NCBI GenBank assembly: GCA_024803745.1
Contig: JANJXV010000004.1
Span: 49,175,858-49,239,857, forward strand
Source of the DNA: Megascapheus bottae
Taxonomy: Eukaryota; Chordata; Mammalia; Rodentia; Geomyidae
Direction of reading: 5' to 3'
Length of the DNA: 64,000 nucleotides
Every line of letters begins with the position of its first letter. The stretch's first letter is position 1. Positions 1-12,316 of this stretch are shown one piece after another. The notes below the pieces were generated by a model. That model was not told the DNA's origin, did not search any database, and saw nothing but the letters and a program-made list of their open reading frames with translations. A program made the translations under genes and the position numbers.

Positions 1-106
1 AAGCCAGAAGTGGTGCTGAGGCTCAAGTGGTAGAGTGCTAGCCTTCAGAAAGTCCAAGGACAGTGCTCAAGCCCTGAGCTCAATCCCAGGACTGGCAAAA
101 AAAAAA
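1..106 (+). mobile_element. Second (right) arm of a dimeric SINE, cut by the window edge
   Basis: The sequence matches the right arms of the SINEs at 30743 and 49151, including the subtype-specific stretch 'cttcagaaagtccaagg', and ends in a 10-base A run. An A-box-like 'ggctcaagtggtagagtg' and a B-box-like segment suggest a tRNA-like origin. The ID-like left arm should lie just upstream of the window. Confidence 0.85.
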
Positions 107-1035
107 TTCCAGAGTTTTGAAGATGGGTTTGTGTTTTGGAAATAAAACCATATCTTTTGCAAATTACGGAAGATTGTTGTAGTATACATGTACATACATT
201 AACCCTTGAGTTTATATATTTCAGAGTAGCATTGTTTCCATTTCTGAGTACCTTCTAAATTTTCAACTTTGTTCCTCTTTCTGTAAATTCCTTCTTATCT
301 CTTCCATATAGGAAAAAAAACACTCTATATTCTCTTCAAAGTACATTGCAACCATGAAAATTTGTTTAAATTCAATAAGCTCCTTGAAGAATTTTCCATC
401 TAAAGTAGTTCCATTTTTTAAATGTACATAATTTAACATCATTTCCATTGTATTCTTCACAGGGTACTTTCTCTCCACCAACTGGCAGAGAAAATTTTAG
501 AGAAAAAAATTTCTTATTACAGGAACTTAAAGACTACTACAATAAAACATTTTCAAATCCATTTAATAAGAGGTGTTGCATGTCAAGTTTATCAAATTAC
601 AAAGAACAATAGGACACACGAGTTAAATTTCAGATAAAACAATTTCTCTGCCAAGATTATTCCACTGATATTTTTTGAAATGCACACTAAAATACTAATA
701 CTTTTTCAATAATTCATACTCTATAATTCAGAGTTAGATTTAAATTTATCCTGGATATTTTTTAACACAAATTTCAGTTTTTGTAATAATTGTGCTGCTC
801 TTATCAGTAGCATCATCATATATGCTTATATATAATGTTTATATATAGGTATATGTATACATTATATATGTATATACGTATATTTTAAAAATATATAAAG
901 AGACTAGTCTTCATTTGGGGTGAATATTCATTCTCTATTGGTGTGTATGCAAATGTGTACATGCCCATTTCACTGGAAAGAGAAGGATCTTTCACACTAG
1001 TTTCAAGTGCTAAGGCACACTAATAGAATGCCAGT
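107..1035. other. AT-rich intergenic DNA, nothing recognised
   Basis: I see no gene or clear repeat. A TA-rich patch at about 820-893 could be a degenerate microsatellite. The 72-codon reverse-strand frame at 263-481 has no family resemblance and is probably chance. Confidence 0.5.
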
Positions 1036-1047
1036 AAAAGAAGCACC

Positions 1048-1575
1048 GCTCCATTTGTAAGGAAATGGAAAGACTTAGAAAAAATCATATTAAGTGAAGT
1101 AAGCCAGACTCAAAGGAACATAGGCTCAATGGTTTCCCTCATTTGTCATAATCAGTAGAAACCTTGGGCTCTCCTAGCAGAGATTTACAATAGAACAAAA
1201 CCTAGATACAGATGGCTATACATTATGATGTTAAATAAAAGGACCTCCAGGATGTAGAAACAAAAGGCATATAATGAGTGATCATTGTCCTTAATGTACT
1301 GTTATCTCTCATCTTTTGTGCTGTCCCTTGGTCATCTCATATTGTTACATTATTTTACCTTGTTATCAGATATATTGTATATATGTATATTTGGTTATTT
1401 GAAATTGGATAGGGAAGGGGGGAAATCAAGTGGAGGGGTGGGAATGGGGAGAGGGAAATGGGGACCAAGACATGAGAAAGGGTATCAATGTTTGTGAAGT
1501 AATGCACCTTCTCTCTGGCGAATACAATGTAAACTTTCTATTAATTAAAATAAAAATACATGGAAAAAATTAAAG
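1048..1575 (+). mobile_element. 5'-truncated LINE-1 3' end with 12-bp TSD
   Basis: It begins in the last ORF2 codons (compare 17429 onward in the long L1) and runs through the G-rich 3' UTR to an A-rich end. The 12-base direct repeat aaaagaagcacc lies at 1036-1047 and 1576-1587 on both sides, which is a target-site duplication. Severe 5' truncation is typical of L1 insertions. The short frame at 1285-1497 lies in the 3' UTR and is not a gene. Confidence 0.93.
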
Positions 1576-1587
1576 AAAAGAAGCACC

Positions 1588-2072
1588 TCATTAAGACACA
1601 CATGAAAGCCTGCTGATACAATCAGATGCTATTCTCTGAAAATATTAAGATCTTTTCTTACAGAAAGGCAGATACACCTGCCCATATGCAACATTTTATT
1701 TGAAAAACTGCATCTATTTCAATGCAATTTTTAAGTTATTATTTCATTATTTTGCCAATTTACAGTTAAATGTGTAGGTGATTTTTTTTATTGCATTTGG
1801 ACTTTGTCAAAAGTGTGGGGTTCAGGGAAATACTTTCTGCCAAGTTCCTCTATGTTCATGCCAAGTAATTTTCAATTGCTTCATAAACAGTATATTTTAA
1901 ATGAAATGAATACATACATTTTAGATTAATTTACCCTTAACTAACCCAGATGGTTTAGAAGATATTCAATAAAACTTGACTTGAGTTATAAGAAATTGAT
2001 TGCTTAAAGCTTGGAGAAGTCAAGGCATGAGGTATCTCATTTGAAGAGTAAGTAAACCCAAATGTTCCAGCT

Positions 2073-2074
<2 letters not shown>
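1588..2074. other. Unannotated AT-rich DNA
   Basis: No repeat family or coding signal recognised. Confidence 0.4.

Positions 2075-2118
<44 letters not shown>
2075..2118. repeat. (AT)n microsatellite
   Basis: Twenty-two uninterrupted AT dinucleotides. Likely length-variable and able to extrude as a cruciform. Confidence 0.97.
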
Positions 2119-2120
<2 letters not shown>

Positions 2121-2298
2121 ACAATGAAAACTATACTTATCTGAAGTTGAACTAAAGCATTAGATTGAAATTCACTGAGATAGTTTTAGTATCTAGTTAA
2201 ATGTTCATACCTAATAGTGATATATTTTACATTTAATATGTATCTGTTAGATCATATTTAATTTATTAACCTAATTCTCACATGTGCACATATGTGTA

Positions 2299-2299
2299 T

Positions 2300-2354
<55 letters not shown>

Positions 2355-2356
2355 CG
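2299..2356. repeat. (CA)n microsatellite
   Basis: Roughly 22 uninterrupted CA units followed by imperfect CACACG units. Capable of forming Z-DNA. Confidence 0.97.
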
Positions 2357-3073
2357 GACACTATAGCTTTAAATGTTCACTGCCAGCTATATGGAAAAAT
2401 ATTGAAAACAGTTTAATAACAAATTATCTTTGTCAGTGCATAAGGTTCTAATGTGTATTAGAAGTCAGTGATGGAAATGTAACTCTAATTCAGAAGAAAC
2501 ACCTTATGCATATCACACAAAACATTTTTTGCAATGCTTTGTCTAGAGTAAGATTAATAATATTTAATAATACAATGTTTTTGTTTTTTATTTTTATTTT
2601 TACTAATGATACTATAGATAAAACTCAAGTGTGCACATTATGCAACAATTTTCTCTTTTGAAAATATCAATTTTATCAGATACTAACTATTGTTAGAAAC
2701 ACATTGTCAGCCTAAGACCTCAGTTGGGACACATATTTGGAAGAATGCCAGGCTTTGTGGGACGGGTTACTTTTCTTCACTTTTTAAGAAAATTGCCATA
2801 GTGTTTGTTGCTTGGTCTTTTGTTCATCTCCAATGTTACCAACCTGTTTCTTGTTCTTGTTTCATTATACTAAAGCTCTAATGAGGTTTTGTGTAATGTC
2901 TACTGCACTGTACTATCCAGATAGTACCATGGCACATGGTAGCTAAGCCATTTTTTCAACTACCTTCTGTATCCTCAGTTCTTCAGCACTAAAAGAGTTC
3001 ATTGGATTTGCCAACATTTTTGTGCTTGTTCTTCTTCCTCCCTTTCTTCCCTTCTTGGTTTTCCTCAGATTTG
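2357..3073. other. Unannotated DNA between microsatellites
   Basis: No recognised repeat or coding signal. A short frame at 2690-2881 shows no family features. Confidence 0.4.
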
Positions 3074-3076
3074 AAA

Positions 3077-3168
<92 letters not shown>

Positions 3169-3212
3169 GAGGGAGGGAGGGAGGGAGGGAGGGAGGGAGG
3201 GAGGGAGGGAGG

Positions 3213-3295
<83 letters not shown>

Positions 3296-3315
3296 GGAGG
3301 GAGGGAGGGAGGGAG
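3074..3315. repeat. Compound (GA)n-(GGGA)n-(GA)n-(GGGA)n purine tract
   Basis: About 240 bases of pure purine on the plus strand: a long GA block, a GGGA block near 3165-3218, a second GA block to about 3287, then GGGA again. Arg-Glu and Leu-Ser repeat frames on both strands are artefacts of this tract. The mirror symmetry is of the kind that can form triplex DNA. Confidence 0.97.
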
Positions 3316-5474
3316 ATTGTGAATTTGGATATGTATGCACACAGTATTTTTTATATGTTGTCATCTTTGCTAAATGAAATTATTGCTCCTGATGTTCTAT
3401 GAAATTCTTGGTCTATATTGACAAACCTGAACAACAATTGATGCTACTCTAAAGCAAAGCAGGATAACCACCTGATAGCTTAAATGTTTAAATTATATTG
3501 AGGAGTGAGAAGAGGAAGACATGGTACTCTGGGAAGCAGAATATCTCAATAGGTTTAATCATTACTTTTAAGAAAAAATTATTCTATTTTAGAAAAGCTT
3601 CACAGTTTACAGTAAGACTATTTTTACACAATGAACTTATAAATGTGCAGATCAAGGTACTGAAAGTAAGAGTGAATCCTTTATTTTAAAGCACACAAAA
3701 ACAAATTCAAAGTTCTATCATAAAGTAGAGAAACTCTGAAATATCCCAGGACCAGAAGATTGCTCTGGAGTATGTCTGCTCTGAAGATGGGTGGTATGGA
3801 GTGAACATTATTTCTTATGTACAAATTAACACTCCTTTTTAATGACTTGAAAGAACACAGCACTAGCTCTTCTTTAAGCTTAATATATTTGTTCTGGTTT
3901 CTGTCACCCATATAGTAAGTGGCCCTGTAGTTTACACACCAGTTTATGGTTTTAACTATAGCTTTCGCCAATTCCTTTGCCTTTTTACCACCAGTAATTC
4001 CCTTGCAAGATTCTTTCCTTTTCCTAGACTGGTGACTCCCATGTTGCAGACACTTTATTCAGGCCTGTACTTTTGTTCCACTTTTTCTAATGATAAGCCC
4101 TACATTTCTAGCATGCTACTTAGTGTAGAACTCAGAGGAGTTAATTATATTCCCTGCATAATGTAATTCTGAACTCCCTGGGATGAAAATAGCATTAGAA
4201 TTTCCTATAATTTTATGTTTGCTCTCTCATTGCTTCTGAGATTTAAACAGATTTAGTTCAGGAGACCTGAAGTTCAAGGTTTTTCTAAGTGAACTGAATG
4301 AATTATCTCCACTCGCCATGTTTATAAATTGACAAAGAAACAGGCTGACAGTCTCCTAAGGGCAGGGAGCCTGGCAAAGCACTTGTCAGTGCCATTACAT
4401 GTACATTGAATTGTTTGTAATTTTTTACTGGCATTTTGTTCATGAAAGTCAAATCAGAAAATAATCCTAAAAGATCTTCAGGTCAGCGAGGGATTATATT
4501 AGCTCCCTACACATTTCAAGTTTTTGATGAGAAAACATGAAAAGAAGGAAATACAATTATCTCTCTATCCCCAAAACTGGTAATTTCTGTCTTTATGTAC
4601 TACCTATGCATTCATGTGGAATAGTAAATATTGATTTTGCAAGCAGTGATGGAATTTTCCTTCAAGTTTTTCTATAGCCATATATAGCAGAAAAAACATA
4701 GCATAATCAGACAAGCTTCTTTTGCCTTCATATGAGAAACTAAGATTTTACTCATCTTCTAAGTACGGTTATGAAGATTAAGTATGATAATATGTACTGC
4801 AGTACCTTGATAAAATCAATGGTTATTCCATATGAGCTTTAGACTTATGCATTAATGGTAGTTTTGCAGAATAGCTTGAACAAAAGTTACAATCAGAATT
4901 TTAAAAGTTAAAATCAGAATTTTTTAACACAAAAGATTTTGCAATACTTTAAGTGATCTTGTGTGGTTTTACTCCACTTCAAGCTGTGCTGAGGACAGAG
5001 TCAACTTATTTTATTTATTATTTCAATAGAAGGCTCTTTTCCCAACTAATCAGGAACTTATACTTTGTCTTTTTCCTGGCTACCGCCAGGTCAGAAGAGT
5101 TTGACATGCTCTCTTCAAAGATCAACATCACACTTTATTCCGTTACTGCTAGGTGTTATCTACAGCTTCTTGGTCTCAGGATACCATCAACCCATTATCA
5201 CTATTAGTCCTGGATGTTGAGTCAGATCTCAAATATTTTGATCACCAAGGTTACTTTCTTTTTTAGGTTATTAAAGTTAGATAAAGTGGGTTTTTTTAAA
5301 TTGTATTTTATTTTCGGTGTGATATATGGATGGTTTAAGTTACATCATCAGGTAGTGGGGCCCTTGATACACCTTCCTGTGTTTTGTATCACAGATACAA
5401 AAACAAATATGTTGACCTGCAGTACAACCAGTTAATAGGAAATTTAACAATTTAACAACAAACTAATTATTCTA
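3316..5474. other. Mostly unique AT-rich DNA
   Basis: No gene recognised. A 96-codon reverse frame at 3681-3971 followed by a reverse AATAAA is discussed in the findings. About 4740-4830 faintly resembles the 3' part of a MIR, too weak to annotate. 4240-4500 is non-repetitive and less AT-biased than its surroundings. Confidence 0.4.
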
Positions 5475-5587
5475 AATCCTCTTCCTTCTTCTCCTCCCGC
5501 TCCTCCTCCTCTTCTTCTTCTCCCTTTGCCTCCTCCTCTCCTCCTCTTCCTCCTCTTCCTCCTCTTCCTCCTCTTCCTCCTTCTTTT
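5475..5587. repeat. (CTT/CCT)n polypyrimidine tract
   Basis: Continuous pyrimidine-rich TCC/TCT repeats abut the tail side of a minus-strand SINE. It probably grew from the SINE's A-rich tail, read as purine on the minus strand. The Arg/Lys-rich reverse frame here is an artefact. Confidence 0.93.
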
Positions 5588-5810
5588 TGTGCTTGCACTG
5601 GAGCTTGAATTCAGTGCCTGGGCCCTGTCTTTTTGCACAGATCTAGCATTCTACCATTTGAGCCACAGCTACACTTAAGGCTGTGTGGTAATTACTAGAA
5701 GATCAGAATCACTCAGATTTTCCTACATCAACTTGCTTTAAAACAGGATCCTAATATTACAGCATTCTGTGTAGCTAGAATTACAAGCATGAACCACCAA
5801 CATCTGTCTC
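5588..5810 (-). mobile_element. Old dimeric SINE, 7SL-like left arm plus tRNA-like right arm
   Basis: On the minus strand a B1/Alu-like arm (reverse of 'agctagaattacaagcatgaa') precedes the right arm seen elsewhere ('accatttgagccacagct' reversed). Many substitutions and an expanded middle indicate an old copy. Confidence 0.75.
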
Positions 5811-7716
5811 AATTTCTCTTTTTAATCTTTTTTTTTAAAGCTTATTAGTGGTATTATGATTCAGGACCTGATGTTTGCTTACACGTTACCCCCTTTAACT
5901 ATTTTTCTGTTTTAATTAGTTATTAGCCAAGGTCTTTTACTTTTTGCTGGAACTGAATTTGCAAACCCAATTATGGTGTCACTGTACCTTTGTTATCCAA
6001 GAATAATGTGAAGTAATCTACCATCCCTGTCTCTTCATTGACAGGAAAATATTGCTAATAGAGCTGACATGGAATCATAGTCCTCGTAGTAATTTTTTCT
6101 TCAGTTGCTTAAACTGATACAAAGTGATAGTTCACTTCACCTACTCTTTTCTATGCAAGAATGAGAGAAAAGCCAAAGGGCCATCTGACATGAATCACTG
6201 CTAAAATAAAAATTTCCTACATCACTATCCTAGTGAACACTAATTCCTCTGGATAAGTAACTTTCTCATGCGATCCTATTGCCTTGAAAATTGTGTAGCC
6301 ATTAGTTTCCAATCAAAAGATCACCAGTTTTACCATTGGATAAGGAAAATAAAACTGACTGGCCTACTTCATAATTCTTATGCACACTTCCAGATTTATA
6401 TGAAACAAGAAAGGGGCAAAGGCCAGGTTATGTTGGTTTGAGTACTTGAATTATGAGGGAATCACATTTCCCAGTATACTAGATTTTTATTTACAATATC
6501 AGCTAACATGATGAAATGCAGTTGATTAATTTTAAGCCTACTTAAAAAAACACTTGAGTTAGTGAGATTATCATATAGCAGTATTTATCCTAAACAATTG
6601 CAACGAAAGCTGTCAAAACCAGCACTTTTATAGTTTATGGATGGTTTTAAGACCAAGTTATGTACCATTTAAAAGTTTTAAGCAAACTCTATACTTGACA
6701 CAATAAGTTTAAAAAGAACAAAAAATTTTAAAAATTGAAAAACAAAGGAAACAAAAGCCTTTTGTAAATCTGTTTGGGAGAATCTGTTTGCACTAAAGTA
6801 GTTATAGTACTTACTAGTTACACATGAGTTAATGAAAATATCTTTAAAGTATATGAAATGTAGGATCCTGTGCATCAGAGGAATGAAAGTGCGTGGAATT
6901 AAAGATGGATTTGGATAAGTGATTGCGTTTGATTGCGTTTTCCTTCAAAATAAGTGTGTCTTTTTTCCCATTAGATTATTGTCTGCATGGTTGTCCCACC
7001 AAGCTGTAAATTATTACCATTATTTTATCCTGTGCTTCATTTCTGTCATCCTGATAACACACAATAATTGCCTTTTTAATATTTATGCATTTTATTCAAA
7101 TTCCACTTTTCAATTGAAGAGAAAATGAACTCTTTAACAAATTGAAGGGCATTTCAAATCTAATATCTATAAAATGTATTTTCCTGTATTTTTATTTTGT
7201 CTTTATTTTTAATTAATTCTATAACAAACTATATTCATGATATGGACAGAGTTCTTAAGTATTTGAATAAAAATTACATGCTTTTAATTATGAAAGCTCT
7301 TATATAATTACTAAAAATAACATTATAAAGAAATATGGGAGTCAAAGTTTTAAGGTGACATGAAATGTATTTGTGAGTAAGTCAGTTTTATTAATCACAC
7401 AAATCACTGTGAAGTCTGTAGATTTTAGACCTACAATGTTATCTAAGATCATGCTGTTGTGGGCAGGTAAGAAAGAAACACATTTTCTTATATTGAACAG
7501 CTCGTTTCAAATAAAGTGCTTAAATACTTCTGTCTGACATTTTAACCTGTAAGGAAACACCATAATTGATAACCAATTGCATTAAACTATTTGTTTTTCT
7601 TTAATATCAATCCCTTTTTAATAACTAAATTTAATTTGAGGAATTGCTCACAAATAACTTGGAAACTTTACAGCAAGTGCTAATATGGCACAATCTCTTC
7701 TTGTTTTCACTGCCAT
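5811..7716. other. Unannotated AT-rich DNA
   Basis: No gene, RNA or repeat recognised. Short frames at 6678-6875 and 6919-7128 have no family features. Confidence 0.4.
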
Positions 7717-7763
7717 TATATATATATATATGTATATATATATATACATATATATATATATAA
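7717..7763. repeat. (AT)n microsatellite with G/C interruptions
   Basis: Alternating TA with single interruptions; nearly self-complementary. Confidence 0.9.
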
Positions 7764-7954
7764 ATGAAAGAACCTAGTACTTAAATTAGAGAAGCATGTG
7801 AAGGCAGATTTTTAGTATGTGAGAAGGAAACTATTACACGATTTACAGGGGGAGAAAAAAACATTTTTTTTCAAATAGCAAAACTTGAAAACTTGGCTGC
7901 AAGTCTAGTATATATCAATCCCTTTATAGATCTTTTTCAGTCAAAATTTATTTT

Positions 7955-8222
7955 TTCATATATTTTTATTGTAATTAATAGAAGAGTTACATGGTATTTG
8001 CCAGATAGATGGTGCATTAATTCCCATACATTGATATCCTTTCACCTGTCTTGGTCCCCATTTCCCTCTCCCCCACCCCCACCCCTCATCTTGTTTTCCC
8101 TTGTTCCCTATCCAATTTCAGATAATCAAATACAAATGTATCCGATATATCAGGTAACAAAGTGAGATAGTGTAACAATATGAGATAACCAAGGGACAGC
8201 AAAAGTGATGAGAGATAACATA
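7955..8222 (-). mobile_element. LINE-1 3' UTR fragment (main L1 family)
   Basis: The minus strand matches the 3' UTR of the long L1 (from about 17680 to its end), including the G-rich stretch that reads as C-rich here. It is 5' truncated. No convincing TSD was found. Confidence 0.88.
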
Positions 8223-8375
8223 AAAACAGTCGCTAAATCATGCTAAAAATAGATAGGAAAGCAACACTTAAATGGAAGTTCTGTTCAAAGGACAAATTGA
8301 GTACATGCATTTTAGCCATTTCCAAGTATGTATGATGATGAACTGTTATAATTAACACATGACTAAAAAAATCCA

Positions 8376-8626
8376 TACCCAAAGCTATGGACATGGTAAA
8401 GGAAATATAAACATAACTATATAGATATAAAACATTTGACTCTATAGACATATTTTATTTCATAAATTAATGTGTTTCTATGACATACAAACCCTTAGCC
8501 TAATTTTGATTAAGTTTTAACTACTTGGTCCCAGTGATTGTAAATAGAGATTCCCTCCTTGAACACTTGTTTGTTAAACTTGTCATTTAAAATATGATGT
8601 AAAAATCAACGTTAATAAATTCTCTA
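8376..8626 (+). mobile_element. LINE-1 3' UTR fragment, third subfamily, with 13-bp TSD
   Basis: It aligns with 39260-39511 and 50006-50213 and ends in AATAAA-containing A-rich sequence. The direct repeat ctaaaaaaatcca at 8363-8375 recurs at 8627-8640 with one extra A. The inverted 5' part of the copy at 49.9 kb shows the family is an L1, because it carries a diverged ORF2 terminus. Confidence 0.85.
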
Positions 8627-8844
8627 CTAAAAAAAATCCAACAGTTATCTTTCCTTTCATTTGAGTCCATTGAATTTTGTTGGAGGTTTATAGACATTAC
8701 AAATTGTATCATGAAACCGATAGATTCAAATTTATATTAATAAACATTTTATAAGGCTGTCTTAGCATGACAAAAATGCAATTTCTTCAAATTATAGCTT
8801 CTGCTACTTAAATCTGTCCTCTGATAATTTAGAAGTTAATGAAA

Positions 8845-9040
8845 TTTTGTTTTGTATTTCAATTTTAATTTTAATTTTTATTGTAAAGGTGATATACAGA
8901 GTTATATTTGCATAAGTCAGGTAGTGAGTAGATTTCATTTTGAGCATCATCACCCTTCCATCATTTTCTCCCATTGTTTTCCATCCCAATCCCTCAAACA
9001 CAACATTGTACAGTATATTTCCAGCATTATACCAAAAATT
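8845..9040 (-). mobile_element. LINE-1 3' end, second subfamily
   Basis: The minus-strand 3' end reads on the plus strand as 'ttttattgtaaaggtgat' followed by a 'caggtagtgagtagattt' block and a C-rich stretch. The same order is seen at 10076, 26110 and 62745. This 3' UTR is distinct from that of the long L1. Confidence 0.75.
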
Positions 9041-10075
9041 TTTAATTTTTTAAATCTAGCATAAACTATGAATTCTGATTCAAGCTTGCCACAAGTGATA
9101 CAGTGTCACTTTAGTAATACAGGAACTTTTCAGAATAAAGTTCTCATATATTTGTGTGGCAGGGATCTTACTGGAGAGCATGGAGAAGCTGAAGTCTGTG
9201 AATACTGACAAGGAAATGTGATCAAGAGGGATCTCTGCTCTCTGGCTGACATTTCTCACTCCTGCCCTCCCCACAATCCATTCACACAGAAGCAATGCTA
9301 CTGGATGAGCTATTTTATCTCAGATTTAACATGTAGAGGAGGGCTTCCTTTGGTTGCTAGATGACCTTCCACAGTCTATGAGATGAATAAGAAATAAATT
9401 ACACATTTGTGAAGTGATTGAGATCACAATATAGGCAGTTACAATGATTTTCCTGAGTAAATATATAACAATAACAGCTGTAAGTACTTCCAAGTAACAG
9501 AATTTATTTTAAAACATTCATTCAGTGAGTCAAAATGGGTCAAAATATTAACCATAGAATGACTTTTTTCTTTTACAAAATAATGTAGTAAATGTATTCT
9601 TAATCTGTTCTAATTTATTTTTAAAAGTATTTGTAACTAAAATAATAAACCATAAAATTTGTACCTATCCATGGAAAACAAAGGAATGTTCAATACCAGC
9701 GTGCAATATTTTAATCAGATTAAAATGTATTCCCTTAAACATTTATCAAATTTTTATCTAAAATGATCCCAAGTTCATTTTTCCAGAATTTGCAGTATGT
9801 TATCATTACCTATAGTCACTGTTCTGTGTAACAGTATATGGGCTTCTAACTCTGATCAAACTCTAATTCAGTTCCCTAACTCTAATTTAGTTCATTAACT
9901 TCTCCCCATTCTTCCCTACTTCTTTAAGTTTCTGATAGCCACAAATAACAAATATATTTTATAAGATTAACTAAACACCTATATGCTAACTAAACATCAA
10001 GAAAGCATAAATACCACTGAGAAGACTTAGCATATTACTTTTAAATTTATAACAACTAAACATATATTTCATGTA
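9041..10075. other. Unannotated DNA
   Basis: No gene or repeat recognised. The reverse 71-codon frame at 9080-9295 lacks support. Confidence 0.4.
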
Positions 10076-10225
10076 ATTTTTATTGTTATAATAATAAAGC
10101 TGATGAGCAAAAGGGTTGTATGTCAAGTAATGAGTCCATTTCTTTATGAATTATGTCACTCCTCTCATTCTCTCACCCCACTCCATTCGGTTTACCCCTT
10201 CCATTCCTACGCGCAAGTTGTACAG
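10076..10225 (-). mobile_element. LINE-1 3' end, second subfamily
   Basis: Shares the block order of the copy at 8845 (poly-T/ATTGT, 'gtcaagtaatgagt', C-rich stretch, 'gtacagttcatatccaa'). It abuts another L1 copy, so two minus-strand L1 fragments lie side by side. Confidence 0.65.
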
Positions 10226-11606
10226 TTCATATCCAATATATTTTTCCATATTTTATTGTAATAAAGAAGGGTTACAGTTATATTCACCAGAGAGAAGGTG
10301 TATAACTTCACACACATTGGTACACCTTTTCATGTTTTTATCCCCATTTCCACCCTCCAGCACCCCCCTCATCTTTTCCCCCCTTCCCTTTCCTATTTCA
10401 AATAAACAAATAAACATATATACAATATACCAGATAACAAGGTAAGATACTGTAACAATATGAGAATAACCAAGGGACAACAAAAGAGATGAGAAATAAC
10501 ATAGTACATTAAGAAAAACAATCACACATTGTATAGCTCTTATTTCCATATCCTGGAGGTCCTTTCATTTAGCCTCATTCTATATGGCCTTACATATCTA
10601 GGTTTTTGAGCTATTATAATCTTCTGCTAGGAAAGTCCAACGTTTGTATTAATCACTACAAATGAGAAAAACCATTGAAACTATGCTGGGTCTGGCTTAC
10701 TTCACTTAATATTATTTTTTCCAAGTCTTTCCATTTCCTTACAAATGGGGCAATGTCTTTCTTTCTGATGGCAGCACAGAATTCCATTGTGCATAAGTAC
10801 CACATCTTATTGATATAATCATCTACTGAGGTGCATCTGGGTTGGTTCCATATCTTTCCTATGGCAAATAGTGCTGCAATGAGCATTATTGTGCTAGGAG
10901 ATTTAGTATGTCCTTGTTTCTTGACAATTGGGTAAATGCCCAGGAGTGCAATTGCTGGGTCATAGGGGATCTCTATGTTTAATTTTTTAAGGAACTGTCA
11001 TACTATTTTCTATAGTGGTTGAATGAGTTTACACTCCAACCAAAAGTGTAGTAGTGATCCCTCCTGGCCATGTCCCCACCAGCATCTGTTGTTATTAGAT
11101 TTCTTGATAATGGCCATTCTAACTGGAGTGAGGTGGTATCTCAGAATTTTTTCAATTTTCATTTCTTTATGTCAAGAGATGTAAAACATTTCTTCATGTG
11201 TCTATAGGCCATTCTTATTTCTTCTTCAGAGAAGTCTCTCTTTAAGTCTTTGTCCCATCTTTTAATGGGATGGTTATTTTTTAAAGATTAGTTTTGGAGT
11301 GATTCAATTTTTTAACTTTTGATATATTTTAGATATGAGGCTTTTGTTATATGGTTAGTGAAGATCTTCTCGCAGTCTGTGGGCTTTCTGTTTAGCTTGC
11401 TAGCTATGTCCTTTGCCATATAGAATCTCTGCAATTTACTGCAATCCCACTTATCCAAACTTTTCGTTGGTTTGTTATGTTTCTGTGTCTTTATTAAGAA
11501 ATTTTCAACCTGGGCCAAGAAGTTCTAGTATCTCCTATTCTTTCTTGTAAAGTTTTCAGTGTATCTGTTTTTACCTCCTGGTCTTTAATTCAGTCGGAGT
11601 TACCAC
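10226..11606 (-). mobile_element. 5'-truncated LINE-1: ORF2 C-terminus and 3' UTR
   Basis: The minus strand reads from a point matching about 16565 of the long L1 through the end of ORF2 and the 3' UTR. Recognisable reverse-strand peptides include 'WNQPRCTSVDDYINKMWYL' (ORF2 C-terminal region). It carries frameshifts and stops. No TSD was resolved. Confidence 0.9.
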
Positions 11607-11654
11607 TAAAACATTTATATTAATTGAATGAAGCTGTATATAATTGATAGTGGA

Positions 11655-11895
11655 AAAATGTGCACTGGAGGCTCATGCCTGTAATTCTAGGTACTCAGAA
11701 GCCTGAGATCTAATGCTTAAAGGTCCTAAGCCAACACAGACAAAAAGAAAACAAAGTCTATGAGACTCATATCTCCAGTTAATCAACAAAAAGCTGAAAA
11801 CAAAGGTGTAGCTCAAATGATAGAGTACAATCTTGAGCAAAAAAGGCAAATGAGAGAAGTTACCAAAGTCCTACCTTCAAAACTAGCACACAATT
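11655..11895 (+). mobile_element. Diverged dimeric SINE, 7SL-like left arm
   Basis: 'aggctcatgcctgtaattct' matches the A-box region of the B1-like arm, followed by 'tatctccagttaatcaac' and a degenerate right arm. An old copy. Confidence 0.75.
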
Positions 11896-11944
11896 TAAAT
11901 ATAAATAAATATAAATAAAATGATGGTTGAAATAGATATGTAAG

Positions 11945-12188
11945 TAAATAAAAGTCAGTGGTACTTTATCCAGATGTCGTAGTGTACATCTTGTGATCAT
12001 AATTACTCATGAGGAAAGTATGAGGGGGATGCCATAAGAAACAACCTGAGAAAAGTGTAATACTCCTCTCAACAATAGTTGGGTATATTTTCACATTCTT
12101 GATGACCCAGGGGATCAGAAGACCATAGGGTTTCTCCAGGAATGTTCGAGCAGGATGTTCATGCACAAAAACTCTATTCAAAAAAAAA
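11945..12188 (+). mobile_element. Possible very old SINE-like repeat with A tail
   Basis: 'tcgtagtgtacatcttgtga' vaguely resembles a B1 A-box region and the unit ends in an A run at 12180-12188. The long L1 inserted into this A run, a target the L1 endonuclease prefers. Family assignment is weak. Confidence 0.3.
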
Positions 12189-12200
12189 CCATAGTGAAGG

Positions 12201-12209
12201 AAGATGGCG
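12201..12209 (+). promoter_or_regulatory. YY1-type site at the L1 5' end
   Basis: AAGATGGCG lies 4-12 bases into the element. In other mammalian L1s a YY1 site at this position sets the transcription start. The equivalence is by position and core sequence only. Confidence 0.55.
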
Positions 12210-12316
12210 CTGAGACAATAGGGACGCTGCCTAGCTCTCTAGCACAAAAAGAGAGAACCAGGGAGTCCCACGAGGCAACTACCCTAAGAAATCCACAACA
12301 ACAAACTCAAAAAGCA

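Noticed and set aside
2989..3402. Long frames on both strands encoding Arg-Glu or Leu-Ser repeats
   Set aside because: They are translations of the GA/GGGA tract; the same tract is open in several phases on both strands.
5444..5638. Basic Arg/Lys-rich reverse frame
   Set aside because: Translation of the polypyrimidine microsatellite and part of a SINE.
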